From assembly GCA_021205245.1 (NCBI GenBank), contig JAJPXZ010000173.1:1-64000 (forward strand): a DNA stretch of 64,000 nt. The letters run 5' to 3'. The position numbers and the translations under genes are program-made. The first letter of the stretch is position 1; each line of letters starts with the position of its first letter. The notes beneath the pieces are model-generated. The model made no database searches. It was not told the origin of the DNA and worked only from the letters and a program-made list of their open reading frames with translations. Shown here piece by piece: positions 29,249 to 37,273 of the stretch. Source of the stretch: Planctomycetaceae bacterium (GTDB lineage Bacteria; Planctomycetota; SZUA-567).

Positions 29249-29446
29249 ATGGCGACCAAGGGCAAGATCCGCGATATTATAAAACTAATTGAAAAGGATG
29301 GCTGGGTACAAGTGGATCAGCGCGGCAGCCACCGTAAGTTCAAACATCCGGCGAAGTCCGGTGCGGTCACCATTCCCGGCCACCCCGCCGACGATGTTCC
29401 GCCGAAGACATGGGACAGTATCATGCGGCAGGCAGGGTTGAAATAG
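29249..29446 (+). CDS. hicA: HicA-type toxin
   Basis: The 65-residue protein has the HicA double-stranded-RNA-binding-like fold with the conserved catalytic His in DQRGSHRKFKHP and the PGHPADDVPPKTWDSIMRQAGL end. HicA cleaves mRNA. AAAGGAA precedes the ATG. The antitoxin gene follows after 9 bases. Confidence 0.92.
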   Translation: MATKGKIRDIIKLIEKDGWVQVDQRGSHRKFKHPAKSGAVTIPGHPADDVPPKTWDSIMRQAGLK

Positions 29447-29455
29447 GAGACGGTT

Positions 29456-29740
29456 ATGGTCAAGAAAATATGGGTGTGCATTGAGAAGGCGGATAGCAAC
29501 TACGGCGCGTACGCCCCCGAGGTGCCGGGCTGCATCAGCACAGGGGCCACCATCGAGGAAACGCGCGCCAATATCATTGACGCGCTCACCTTCCATTTGG
29601 AAGACATGGACGAGAAGGCACTGGCTGCCATCAGCGGCGATTTTCCACTCGCCAAGGCACTGGAGAGTGAAGACAGGGCCGAGGATGAGTATTATGCTCT
29701 GGTTGAAATTCTGATAGCGGATTCAAAGGTAGGCGTTTGA
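29456..29740 (+). CDS. hicB: HicB-type antitoxin
   Basis: The 94-residue partner has the degenerate RNase-H-like HicB domain (YGAYAPEVPGCISTGATIEETRANIIDALTFHLE). The usual C-terminal ribbon-helix-helix or HTH is not obvious, so its autoregulation may be weak or use another mode. It lies immediately before the tRNA-Asn gene, which is on the opposite strand. Confidence 0.9.
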   Translation: MVKKIWVCIEKADSNYGAYAPEVPGCISTGATIEETRANIIDALTFHLEDMDEKALAAISGDFPLAKALESEDRAEDEYYALVEILIADSKVGV

Positions 29741-29792
29741 AAAACACATCACCTGCGGCTTTGTTACTGGCTGCTCATATTCTTGTATGCCA

Positions 29793-29827
29793 ATAAAAAT
29801 TGGAACCATCCTGATGGATGGTTCCAA
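29793..29827 (-). terminator. Terminator of tRNA-Asn
   Basis: TTGGAACCATCC-ATCA-GGATGGTTCCAA (12-bp perfect stem, minus strand) followed by TTTTTATT, ten bases after the tRNA 3' end. It also faces hicB and may act in both directions. Confidence 0.85.
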
Positions 29828-29836
29828 CTGTTATTA

Positions 29837-29912
29837 TGGCTCCCCCGGCTGGATTCGAACCAGCGACCTGCGGATTAACAGTCCGACGCTCTACCAGCTG
29901 AGCTACAGGGGA
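29837..29912 (-). tRNA. tRNA-Asn (GTT)
   Basis: The 76-base cloverleaf reads TCCCCTGTAGCTCAGCTGGTAGAGCG on the minus strand, with anticodon loop CTGTTAA (anticodon GTT), the T-loop GGTTCGAATCC and an encoded 3' CCA. Acceptor stem TCCCCTG/CGGGGGA pairs with one G-T. Confidence 0.97.
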
Positions 29913-30145
29913 ATATGTCACATCAAGTCGCCACCTCGCCTAAGCGATGCAGCGAAGGGAATATCTTACAAATACCGCTGTCCATGTCCAGAAAAAAACC
30001 CTCCTTTCCGCCACAACTCCATAAATTTCGCTCCTCAGGCAAACACTCCCCGTTCCTTAATAGACACATAGTGGCGTAAGGCTGCCTCGCAGCGAAAAAA
30101 AATCTGGTTTTCCCCCTTGCTAATGGAGCAATGAGGTTGTATAAA
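29913..30145. other. Intergenic region upstream of ahpC
   Basis: Between tRNA-Asn and the ahpC control region there is no credible gene. The ORF 29787..30071 is the tRNA read as protein plus spacer. It includes the tRNA promoter (minus strand). Confidence 0.6.
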
Positions 30146-30160
30146 TAGTAATGATTACTA
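30146..30160. promoter_or_regulatory. PerR/Fur-like operator upstream of ahpC
   Basis: TAGTAATGATTACTA is a perfect 7-1-7 palindrome, the geometry of PerR and Fur boxes (TTATAATNATTATAA). It lies in an AT-rich promoter region 56 bases before the ahpC start. Position and neighbouring peroxidase genes support peroxide-responsive control. Confidence 0.65.
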
Positions 30161-30215
30161 ATTATGAATTACCGCGATTTACTTTTTTTTACCCTTTGGG
30201 TTTTAGGAGCAAAAC

Positions 30216-30779
30216 ATGTCGATGATTAACAAGGAAGTGGGCGATTTCTCGGTCCAGGCCTATCACAACGATGAGTTCAAGACCGTCAGCAAAAAGGATA
30301 TCCTGGGCAAATGGAGCGTCTTCTTTTTCTACCCGGCCGACTTTACCTTCGTCTGCCCCACCGAACTGGAAGACCTCGCCAATAAGTATGAGGATTTCAA
30401 GGCCGCCGGCTGCGAAATTTACTCGGTCTCCTGCGATACCCACTTTGTCCACAAAGCCTGGCACGACGCGTCCGATACGATTAAAAAGATCAAGTACCCC
30501 ATGCTCGCCGACCCAACCCACGTGCTTGCCAAGGACTTCAAGGTCTATATTAAAGATGCCGGCGTGGCCGAGCGCGGCAGCTTTATCGTCAACCCGGAAG
30601 GCAAGATCGTGGCCTACGAAGTAACCGCCGGCAGCGTCGGCCGTAACGCTGACGAACTGTTCCGCCGCGTGCAGGCGAGTCAGTTCGTCGCCGGGCACGA
30701 CGGCGAAGTCTGCCCCGCCAAATGGCAGCCGGGCGTGCAGACGCTGAAGCCCAGCCTGGACCTGGTTGGCCAGCTCTAA
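30216..30779 (+). CDS. ahpC: Peroxiredoxin AhpC
   Basis: The 187-residue typical 2-Cys peroxiredoxin has the peroxidatic Cys47 in FYPADFTFVCPTEL and a resolving Cys near 166 in DGEVCPAKWQPG, and it is full-length for AhpC. It reduces hydrogen peroxide, organic hydroperoxides and peroxynitrite in the cytoplasm. Electrons come from an AhpF-type reductase, here the next gene. TTTAGGAG precedes the ATG. Confidence 0.96.
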   Translation: MSMINKEVGDFSVQAYHNDEFKTVSKKDILGKWSVFFFYPADFTFVCPTELEDLANKYEDFKAAGCEIYSVSCDTHFVHKAWHDASDTIKKIKYPMLADPTHVLAKDFKVYIKDAGVAERGSFIVNPEGKIVAYEVTAGSVGRNADELFRRVQASQFVAGHDGEVCPAKWQPGVQTLKPSLDLVGQL

Positions 30780-30794
30780 ATCCTTTCCTCCTCA

Positions 30795-30832
30795 GCGCGA
30801 ACCGTCCCGACCATTATCGGGACGGTTCGCGC
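30795..30832 (+). other. 16-bp perfect hairpin between ahpC and its reductase gene
   Basis: GCGCGAACCGTCCCGA pairs fully with TCGGGACGGTTCGCGC around a CCATTA loop. No T-run follows (ATATCATGG), so it is more likely an mRNA-processing or 3'-stabilising hairpin that lowers downstream expression than a full terminator. Confidence 0.65.
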
Positions 30833-30859
30833 ATATCATGGCTTCTGTATGGAGACCCT

Positions 30860-32479
30860 ATGGAAGACTTTTATGATGTCGTCATTATCGGCGGCGGACC
30901 GGCCGGCCTCACCGCCGCCCTTTATCTCGCCCGCGCCCGCTATCGGGTGGTGGTGGTCGAGAAAGACCACTTCGGCGGCCAGATAACCATTACCCACGAA
31001 GTCGTCAATTATCCCGGGGTCGAACGCGCCGCCGGCGGGGACATCACCGAGACGATGCGCCGTCAGGCCCACAACTTCGGCGCTGAGTTCCTCCTGGCCG
31101 AAGTCGAATCCCTGGACTGTTCCGGCGACATTAAAACCGTTCGCACCAGCGGCAAAACCCTCCGTTGCTTCGGCGTTCTGGTGGCGACCGGCGCGCATCC
31201 GCGGACGGTCGGGTTTACGGGAGAACTCGAATTCCAGGGTCGCGGCGTTGCCTATTGCGCCACTTGCGACGGCGAGTTTTTTACCGGCAAGGAGGTGTTT
31301 GTGGTTGGAGGCGGCTTTGCTGCTGCCGAGGAGGCCGTGTTCCTCACGAAATACGCCAGCCACGTCACCATCCTGATCCGGAAGGACGACTTCAGTTGCG
31401 CCAAAAGCGCGGCCGATCTCGCCCGGAATCACGAAAACATCACCGTCCTCTGCAATACCGTTATCGAGGAAGCGTCGGGCGACACCGCCCTGCGGGCGCT
31501 CCGGTATAAAAACACCGCCACCGGCGAGGTGACCGAATACCGCGCGCCGGACGGCGATACTTTTGGCATTTTCGTCTTCGCGGGGTATGCTCCCGCCACA
31601 TCCCTGATCAAGGATATCGCCACGCTGGACGAGTACGGATATGTCATCGTCGACCGTAACCAGCAGACAAACGTCGAAGGCCTTTATGCCGCCGGCGATG
31701 TCTGCGTCAAGAACCTCCGCCAGGTGGTGACGGCTGTCGCGGACGGAGCGATCGCGGCGACTGAACTGGAAAAGTACGCCGGGGTGCTCCAGAAAAAGAC
31801 CGGCATCCGCCCGGTTATGGCCGAGCCGACCGGCAGGCCCGAACCGGAAGAACCGCCGCCCGCCGATTCGGACGATCTGTTTTCCGCCGATATGCGGGCG
31901 CAGCTTGCGCCTTTGTTCGAAAAAATGGCCAATCCGCTTATCCTGCGCCTCAGCTTGGACGACCGGCCGGTGTCGGCGGAACTCCTGCATTACATGGAGG
32001 AGTTGGTCAAATTGACGGACAAGCTCACGGTCGAGGTTATCCAGGGCGAAGAGAAGGAAGACCCGCTGCCGCCGTGCGTCCGTGTCTTCCGTGCCGACGA
32101 GACAGATACCGGCATTGCCTTCCACGGCGTGCCGGGCGGTCACGAGTTCACCTCTTTTGCGCTTGGGTTGTATAACGCATCTGGTCCGGGACAACCGTTG
32201 GATGCGGAGACGTTGGAGGCAATTAGGGCGATTTCAAAACCGACTGAAATCCAGGTGCTTGTTTCCCTTACCTGTACCATGTGTCCGGATACGGTCAAGG
32301 CAGCGCAACGCATGGCGGCCGAGAACCCGAACATTACCGCCGAAGCGTATGACCTCAACCACTTCCCCGACCTGCGCGACCAGTACAAGGTCATGAGTGT
32401 TCCCTGCGTGGTCGTCAATGGCGAGACGGTTTCGTTCGGGAAGAAGAATGTTAAACAGTTGCTGGAGTTGGTTGGCTAA
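30860..32479 (+). CDS. Thioredoxin reductase-AhpF N-domain fusion in permuted order
   Basis: The 539-residue flavoprotein begins with a thioredoxin-reductase module: FAD site IIGGGPAG at 10-16, redox pair CATC at Cys133/Cys136, and an NADPH-type second Rossmann region VFVVGGGFAAAEEAVFL. After a Pro/Glu-rich linker (about 315-335) comes a tandem-thioredoxin-fold domain like the N-terminal domain of AhpF. It has a single CTMC redox site at Cys472/Cys475 and a cis-Pro loop SVPCVVVNG. In E. coli AhpF this domain precedes the reductase, so the order here is reversed. It should reduce the AhpC encoded upstream. The ORF-track start inside ahpC is wrong; ATG 30860 follows TGGAGACCCT. Confidence 0.92.
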   Translation: MEDFYDVVIIGGGPAGLTAALYLARARYRVVVVEKDHFGGQITITHEVVNYPGVERAAGGDITETMRRQAHNFGAEFLLAEVESLDCSGDIKTVRTSGKTLRCFGVLVATGAHPRTVGFTGELEFQGRGVAYCATCDGEFFTGKEVFVVGGGFAAAEEAVFLTKYASHVTILIRKDDFSCAKSAADLARNHENITVLCNTVIEEASGDTALRALRYKNTATGEVTEYRAPDGDTFGIFVFAGYAPATSLIKDIATLDEYGYVIVDRNQQTNVEGLYAAGDVCVKNLRQVVTAVADGAIAATELEKYAGVLQKKTGIRPVMAEPTGRPEPEEPPPADSDDLFSADMRAQLAPLFEKMANPLILRLSLDDRPVSAELLHYMEELVKLTDKLTVEVIQGEEKEDPLPPCVRVFRADETDTGIAFHGVPGGHEFTSFALGLYNASGPGQPLDAETLEAIRAISKPTEIQVLVSLTCTMCPDTVKAAQRMAAENPNITAEAYDLNHFPDLRDQYKVMSVPCVVVNGETVSFGKKNVKQLLELVG

Positions 32480-32506
32480 CCTGTTCAGGCGTGCGTTATT
32501 ATCTTT

Positions 32507-32538
32507 CGGGAATCGTCCGGCTGGGCGGTTCCCGTTTT
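32507..32538 (+). terminator. Terminator of the ahpC operon
   Basis: CGGGAA and TTCCCG pair, with additional internal pairing, followed by TTTTC, 28 bases after the stop. Confidence 0.75.
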
Positions 32539-32649
32539 CAGTGGCCGCAATAAAACCCTTGTCCCGCGCCCTCTCCATGACTAAAACTAGACATCCATGC
32601 GGGTGGGGAACCCGCCGCGCTGCGGATTGTCACGGAATTGGAGAACGAG

Positions 32650-33069
32650 ATGTCGACCACCCCCAAACGGCCATGGTATGCCGAAGGCCTGCACTTTCAA
32701 TGCCAGGGATGCGGCGATTGCTGCCGGGGTCCGGGGGGCTATGTCTGGGTCACAATGCAGGAAGCGCAGGAAATAGCCGCCGCGATTGCCATGGAGTTCG
32801 ACCGCTTCGCCGCCACCATGCTGCGGCAGACGCCGTCCGGGCTGGCGCTGGTCGACGGTGTCCACGGCGATTGCCCGCTTCTCGATGCGAAGGGCGGCTG
32901 CCTCGTCTATCATAAGCGCCCGATTCAATGCCGCACCTGGCCGTGGTGGGACGAAAACCTCGCCTCGCCGGGCCGCTGGGAAGACGCCGCCACCCGCTGC
33001 CCAGGCATGAACAAGGGGCCTGCCCACTCGCTTGTCTATATCGAAAGCGAACGAGCCAAGGAATTTTAG
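32650..33069 (+). CDS. YkgJ-family cysteine-cluster protein
   Basis: The 139-residue protein carries the CxGCGxCC cluster (FQCQGCGDCCRGPGGYVWVT) near the N-terminus and further Cys in GDCPLLDAKGGCLVYHKRPIQCRTWPWW and TRCPGM. This is the UPF0153/YkgJ pattern thought to bind zinc or an Fe-S cluster; its function is unknown. I prefer the ATG at 32650 to the upstream TTG because GGAGAACG precedes it. Its stop overlaps the mnmE start (TAGTG), so the two are cotranscribed. Confidence 0.85.
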   Translation: MSTTPKRPWYAEGLHFQCQGCGDCCRGPGGYVWVTMQEAQEIAAAIAMEFDRFAATMLRQTPSGLALVDGVHGDCPLLDAKGGCLVYHKRPIQCRTWPWWDENLASPGRWEDAATRCPGMNKGPAHSLVYIESERAKEF

Positions 33070-34439
33070 TGCCGTATTTTTCCCACGACGATATTGCGCA
33101 AATCGGTACGCCCCCCGGCCCGTCGCCGGTGGGCGCGTTGCGGCTGTCGGGCGACAATGCTTTTGCCATTCTCGGGGCGGTGAGCGATATTTCCAATGCT
33201 CCTGGCCCGCGCACGCGGTGTGTCGTCGAGAGTGTGATGCGAGTTCCTCTTGCCGGCGACGTGCTATCGTGCCCGGCGCGGGTGCTGGTCATGCCCGCCC
33301 CGGCAACCTATACCCGCGAGCCGATGGCGGAAATCCACCTGCCGGGCTCGCCGCCGCTACTGCAGGCCGCCTTGACCGCCCTTGTCGATGCCGGGGCGCG
33401 GGCGGCGGCTCCGGGGGAATTCACCTTTCGGGCATTCCGGAACGGACGCATCGGCCTTGGCCAGGCCGAAGCGGTGGAAAGGCTGATCCGCTCGACCACC
33501 GACGCGGAACGCCGCCAGGCCTTGTCGCGCCTGGGCGACCGCGAAGGCGCGGCTATCCGCCGCTGGCGGGATGATCTCCTGGACATTGCCGCACGGGTCG
33601 AAGCGGTTCTGGATTTTTCCGACGAGGAATTGGAACCCGGCATCGAAGCCGATCTCGCCGGTTTGGCGGAACAACTCACCGCGTCGGCCCGCGCACGCGG
33701 CGATCATACCCCGGAACGAGCCGGCCGACGCGTCGCCCTCGCCGGTTTGACCAACGCGGGCAAAAGTTCGTTGTTCAATGCCCTGCTGGGCGAAGATGCG
33801 GTGCTGGTTTCGGAGGACGCCTCCACGACCCGGGACAGCATCCGTCGTCCAGTGGTATGCGACAGTATTGAGGTGGAACTGAGCGACAACCCCGGCTTCG
33901 ACCCCGATACTTCCGGCCAAGGCGGCGACGCGGCTACCCGAGGCGGCAAGGTGACCGGGGGCGACGACATCGTCCTGTGGGTGGTGGATGCGTCGCGCCA
34001 CCTCGACAAACGGGATGTCGAGTTCGCCTCGTCCCTTACCGGCGGGGTGCTCCTGGTCCTGAATAAATCCGACCTGCCGCCCCGAACCGATGCCCACCAG
34101 GCGGCGGCACTGCTGGACGGTGCCGAAGCGACGCTTCTCGGTGACATCGCCGTCAGCGCATCGACCGGCGACGGCATCGTTGCATTGCGGACCGAGATCG
34201 CGCGGCTGGCGGGTGCGTTATCGGGGGACGGCGGCTGGAACCGTCGGGAACTCCTGGAACTGGCGGCTGCACGGGAATGTTGCCGCCGGGCCGCAGCGGA
34301 TTTAAGCCTTGGCAACAGGTTGGAACTGGCGGCAGAAGAACTCCGCCACGGCGTGCTCTGCTTTTCCCGTATGGTAGGGGAAGGCTATGCCGAGGAAGCG
34401 CTTGGACGAATTTTCTCCCGGTTTTGCATAGGAAAATGA
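33069..34439 (+). CDS. mnmE: tRNA modification GTPase MnmE
   Basis: The 456-residue protein has the N-terminal formyl-THF-binding domain ([16 protein letters not shown] ... [26 protein letters not shown]), a helical domain with an inserted GTPase, and the essential C-terminal FCIGK. GTPase motifs are G1 [10 protein letters not shown]2 STTRDSI and G4 NKSD. The G3 DxxG motif reads DNPGF instead of DTAGL. With MnmG it installs the 5-carboxymethylaminomethyl group on U34 of tRNAs. The start is GTG overlapping the previous stop; the ORF-track start is in the YkgJ-like gene. rnhA follows with a 4-base overlap. Confidence 0.93.
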   Translation: MPYFSHDDIAQIGTPPGPSPVGALRLSGDNAFAILGAVSDISNAPGPRTRCVVESVMRVPLAGDVLSCPARVLVMPAPATYTREPMAEIHLPGSPPLLQAALTALVDAGARAAAPGEFTFRAFRNGRIGLGQAEAVERLIRSTTDAERRQALSRLGDREGAAIRRWRDDLLDIAARVEAVLDFSDEELEPGIEADLAGLAEQLTASARARGDHTPERAGRRVALAGLTNAGKSSLFNALLGEDAVLVSEDASTTRDSIRRPVVCDSIEVELSDNPGFDPDTSGQGGDAATRGGKVTGGDDIVLWVVDASRHLDKRDVEFASSLTGGVLLVLNKSDLPPRTDAHQAAALLDGAEATLLGDIAVSASTGDGIVALRTEIARLAGALSGDGGWNRRELLELAAARECCRRAAADLSLGNRLELAAEELRHGVLCFSRMVGEGYAEEALGRIFSRFCIGK

Positions 34440-34903
34440 CGATGGCTGGTGAGGCGGCGGAAGTAGCGGTGGAACTCTACGCGGACGGCGCGTGTTCGGG
34501 TAACCCCGGACCCGGCGGATGGGGCACCATCCTCCGTTGCCGGGAGCAGAATCTGATCAAGCGCATGTCCGGCGCGGAAAAAAACACCACCAACAACCGC
34601 ATGGAACTCACTGCGGTTATCGAAGGGCTTAAAGCGTTAAAAATGCCGTGCCGGGTGGTGGTTACCACCGATAGCCGCTATATCGTCGATGCCTTTGCCA
34701 AGGGCTGGCTCAAGAATTGGCAAAAAAACGGCTGGCGCACCGCTTCTAAACAGCCGGTGAAGAACGAGGACCTCTGGCGCGCCCTTATGGACGCCATGCA
34801 ACCGCACCAGGTGCGGTGGGAATGGATTCGCGGCCACGCCGGTCATCCGGAAAATGAGATGGCCGACCAGTTGGCGGTGGCGGCTCGGTTGAAGATTGCC
34901 TGA
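34436..34903 (+). CDS. rnhA: Ribonuclease HI
   Basis: The 155-residue enzyme has all four catalytic acids: Asp in [18 protein letters not shown], Glu in [13 protein letters not shown], Asp in [13 protein letters not shown] and Asp in ENEMADQLA, plus the RGHAGHPEN loop. It removes RNA from RNA-DNA hybrids. The start ATG overlaps the mnmE stop (ATGA); a second ATG two codons later is also possible. Length and the basic handle region ([24 protein letters not shown]) match the E. coli-type enzyme. Confidence 0.96.
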   Translation: MTMAGEAAEVAVELYADGACSGNPGPGGWGTILRCREQNLIKRMSGAEKNTTNNRMELTAVIEGLKALKMPCRVVVTTDSRYIVDAFAKGWLKNWQKNGWRTASKQPVKNEDLWRALMDAMQPHQVRWEWIRGHAGHPENEMADQLAVAARLKIA

Positions 34904-35004
34904 GGGGAACGGTCAGGCAGGTCTACCACTTGCCTTTTTGTGTCCAAATCCGCACAATGGGTGGATACCCGGGCAGCTCGCCTGCCCCAACACAAAGGAA
35001 CACT

Positions 35005-36495
35005 ATGCCAGGCATTCGGGTTAAAAACGGGCCCAGCCAGGGACAGACATTCACTATCACCGAAAAGCCCCTGATTATCGGTAGGGACGAGACCTGCGAC
35101 TTGTCGCTTCAGGACAAGGGTGCATCGCGTCAACATGCCGAAATTTTCAGGATTGGCGATATGAGCTTTATTCGCGATCTCGAATCCAAAAACGGCACCT
35201 TCGTCAACGACAACCGTATCACCGAGGAAATGCTCCGCGACGGTGACCGCGTCCAGATCGGCGGCACCGTTATCGTCTTCGAACCGCTGGCCGGCGGCCG
35301 CGCCGATGACGAACTCGACTTTTCCGAGGATGAACTCGAGGCCTTTTACGAACTGCGCCTCGAAGACCTGACCGCCGTCAATGTCGGCGAAGGCGACGTG
35401 TCGTCGGAAATCCACCTTCGCGCCCTCTATCGGCTCTCGCGGCTGGTGGCAAGCGAAGACGTCGAGGACGAATTGGTCAAAAAGGGCCTCACCTTTATCG
35501 TCGAGACCCTCCGGGCCGACGGCGCGTATCTGTTTGGCCGCGACCCGCAAAAGGGCGGCATTGTCACGCTTGGGTCGCATGTGCCGAAGGGTGGGCAGTC
35601 GGGGCAATTGTCCCGCACCATTATCCGCAAGGTTTTGCAGGACAAGCGGGCGCTCCTGGTCACCGATGCGATGCGGGACGACCGATTCTCGTCCAATGAA
35701 TCGGTGATGCGCCACAACATCCACGCGGTTATCTGCGCGCCGATGCCATTGTATGAAGGGGTGGAAGCCGCCCTGTACATCGCCGGCGACGACCCGGGCA
35801 TCTCATTTACCGAACAGGAATTGGAACTGGTGGCGGCGATGGCCGACCAGATGGGCCTGGCCCTGGCGCACATTGCGTCCAAGTTGCGGCGACGCGAATA
35901 TATGCTTTCCGCAGTGCGGATGCTCCTCCGGGCGGCCGATGTAAACACGCCCGGCATCATGAAACGGAACGAACGCCTCGCCGGCTACATGCGCGCTATT
36001 GGACGGGCCTTGCAGCTCGGTCCGTCGGTCCTGGAAAAACTGCAACTCGCCGGTATGCTCCATAATTATTCCGATATGGTCGGCGATTCTTCCAGCCGTA
36101 CGCCGGAGGAACGCGTTGCCGAAACAGTCGACCTGATGGCGCGGGAGACTTTCTTCCCCGAAATCGAAGATATGATTGCCTATCAGCTCGAACGCTACGA
36201 CGGCACCGGCCCCAAGGGACTCTTGGGTACCGAACTCCCGCTCGGCGCGCGCATTTTCCAGGCCGCGCACGACCTGAGCGCCGCCACCGAGGCGGACGAC
36301 AGCAAAGAAGCGCTGGCTGCGAAGGTGCTGGAGATGACCCGTGGCGCAGGCAAAGTCTATGACGCCGAAATCGTCAAGGCGGTGAGTGAAGCCGAGCGGG
36401 CGGGTACGCTGGCGATGACCCTTGAGGAACAATGGCGCCAGGCGCGTTCATCGCGTATGAGCGCCTTCCTTCATGACGAGGAAGCGGCCGTATAA
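35005..36495 (+). CDS. FHA-GAF-HD-type signalling protein (degenerate HD-GYP)
   Basis: The 496-residue cytoplasmic protein has an FHA phosphothreonine-binding domain at about 1-95 (IIGRDETCDLSLQDKGASRQHAEIF ... LESKNGTFVN) and a GAF domain at about 150-300. The C-terminal HD-GYP-like domain contains MLHNYSD where an active enzyme has HD, and RYDGTGPKGLLGTELPLGARI where GYP is expected. Loss of the HD metal-binding pair suggests it no longer hydrolyses c-di-GMP and acts as a sensor or scaffold. It would read phosphorylation by a Ser/Thr kinase, none of which is nearby. ATG 35005 follows AAAGGAACACT. Confidence 0.85.
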   Translation: MPGIRVKNGPSQGQTFTITEKPLIIGRDETCDLSLQDKGASRQHAEIFRIGDMSFIRDLESKNGTFVNDNRITEEMLRDGDRVQIGGTVIVFEPLAGGRADDELDFSEDELEAFYELRLEDLTAVNVGEGDVSSEIHLRALYRLSRLVASEDVEDELVKKGLTFIVETLRADGAYLFGRDPQKGGIVTLGSHVPKGGQSGQLSRTIIRKVLQDKRALLVTDAMRDDRFSSNESVMRHNIHAVICAPMPLYEGVEAALYIAGDDPGISFTEQELELVAAMADQMGLALAHIASKLRRREYMLSAVRMLLRAADVNTPGIMKRNERLAGYMRAIGRALQLGPSVLEKLQLAGMLHNYSDMVGDSSSRTPEERVAETVDLMARETFFPEIEDMIAYQLERYDGTGPKGLLGTELPLGARIFQAAHDLSAATEADDSKEALAAKVLEMTRGAGKVYDAEIVKAVSEAERAGTLAMTLEEQWRQARSSRMSAFLHDEEAAV

Positions 36496-36548
36496 GACAT
36501 GTCGGGAGGGAAACGGTCGTCTGGGACGCAGAGAAAGAACGGTGCGGC

Positions 36549-36977
36549 ATGCCCGAATGGATAGAATGCGAGTTGGCGCAAATCCTGCTGATGACTGACA
36601 GCATTTCCAGTCCGCAGGTGATTGTGTTGCGGGAAATCGAGGGTGCTGGGCGCTCGTTTATGGTGCATATCGGGTTGTTCGAGGCGCTGGCCATCAACCG
36701 GCAGATCCACGGCGAAGCGATGCCCCGCCCATTGACGCACGACCTCCTGATGACTATGATGACCGCCCTGGGCGGTCGGCTGACGCGAGTGGCGATTTCC
36801 GACCTCGTCGAGGACCAGGACGGCAACGGTACCTTCTACGGCTTTTTGGTGGTGGAACGGGACGGCGGCGAGCTGGTAATCGACTGCCGCCCATCCGACG
36901 CCATCGCCATGGCGACACGGGCCGAGTGCCCGATTTTCGTCGCCAAGGAGGTCATCGACAAGGTGACGCTGACCTAA
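36549..36977 (+). CDS. Bifunctional nuclease (BFN/DUF151) family protein
   Basis: The 142-residue protein matches the BFN/DUF151 family: QVIVLREIEGAGRSFMVHIGLFEALAINRQI, RPLTHDLLMTMMTALGGRLTRV and VIDCRPSDAIAMATRAECPIFVAKEVID are its three conserved blocks. Related proteins have been reported to show RNase and DNase activity, but the cellular role in bacteria is unknown. It is the last gene before tRNA-Ser. Confidence 0.88.
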   Translation: MPEWIECELAQILLMTDSISSPQVIVLREIEGAGRSFMVHIGLFEALAINRQIHGEAMPRPLTHDLLMTMMTALGGRLTRVAISDLVEDQDGNGTFYGFLVVERDGGELVIDCRPSDAIAMATRAECPIFVAKEVIDKVTLT

Positions 36978-37013
36978 CGAATCACCCCTGGTTACCTATA
37001 TACAACATTCTGT

Positions 37014-37101
<88 letters not shown>

Positions 37102-37117
37102 ATTATTAAACCGCGAT

Positions 37118-37151
37118 AACCCGCCATTAGCCAAAAAGCTATGGCGGGTTT
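37118..37151 (+). terminator. Hairpin after tRNA-Ser
   Basis: AACCCGCCAT pairs with ATGGCGGGTT, with extra TAGC/GCTA pairing inside, followed by TAGCTTTAT. It may end the tRNA transcript. If the att model is right, it came with the inserted element. Confidence 0.55.
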
Positions 37152-37273
37152 AGCTTTATAGGTATGGATGGTTCGGGTAATGCCGGGGTATTCCCTTGGC
37201 ATTCGCTCTATTTATGGGTATTTCTGCGGGTATATTTACCGCCTTTTTTATTGCTCTCTCAAGAGCTATTTAT

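Noticed and set aside
29787-30071. 94-codon ORF on the plus strand
   Set aside because: It is the antisense of tRNA-Asn plus spacer.
37196-37273. N-terminal 26-residue extension of the island MATE protein
   Set aside because: It overlaps the GGGTAT boxes and att-proximal sequence; the ATG at 37274 gives the usual MATE N-terminus.
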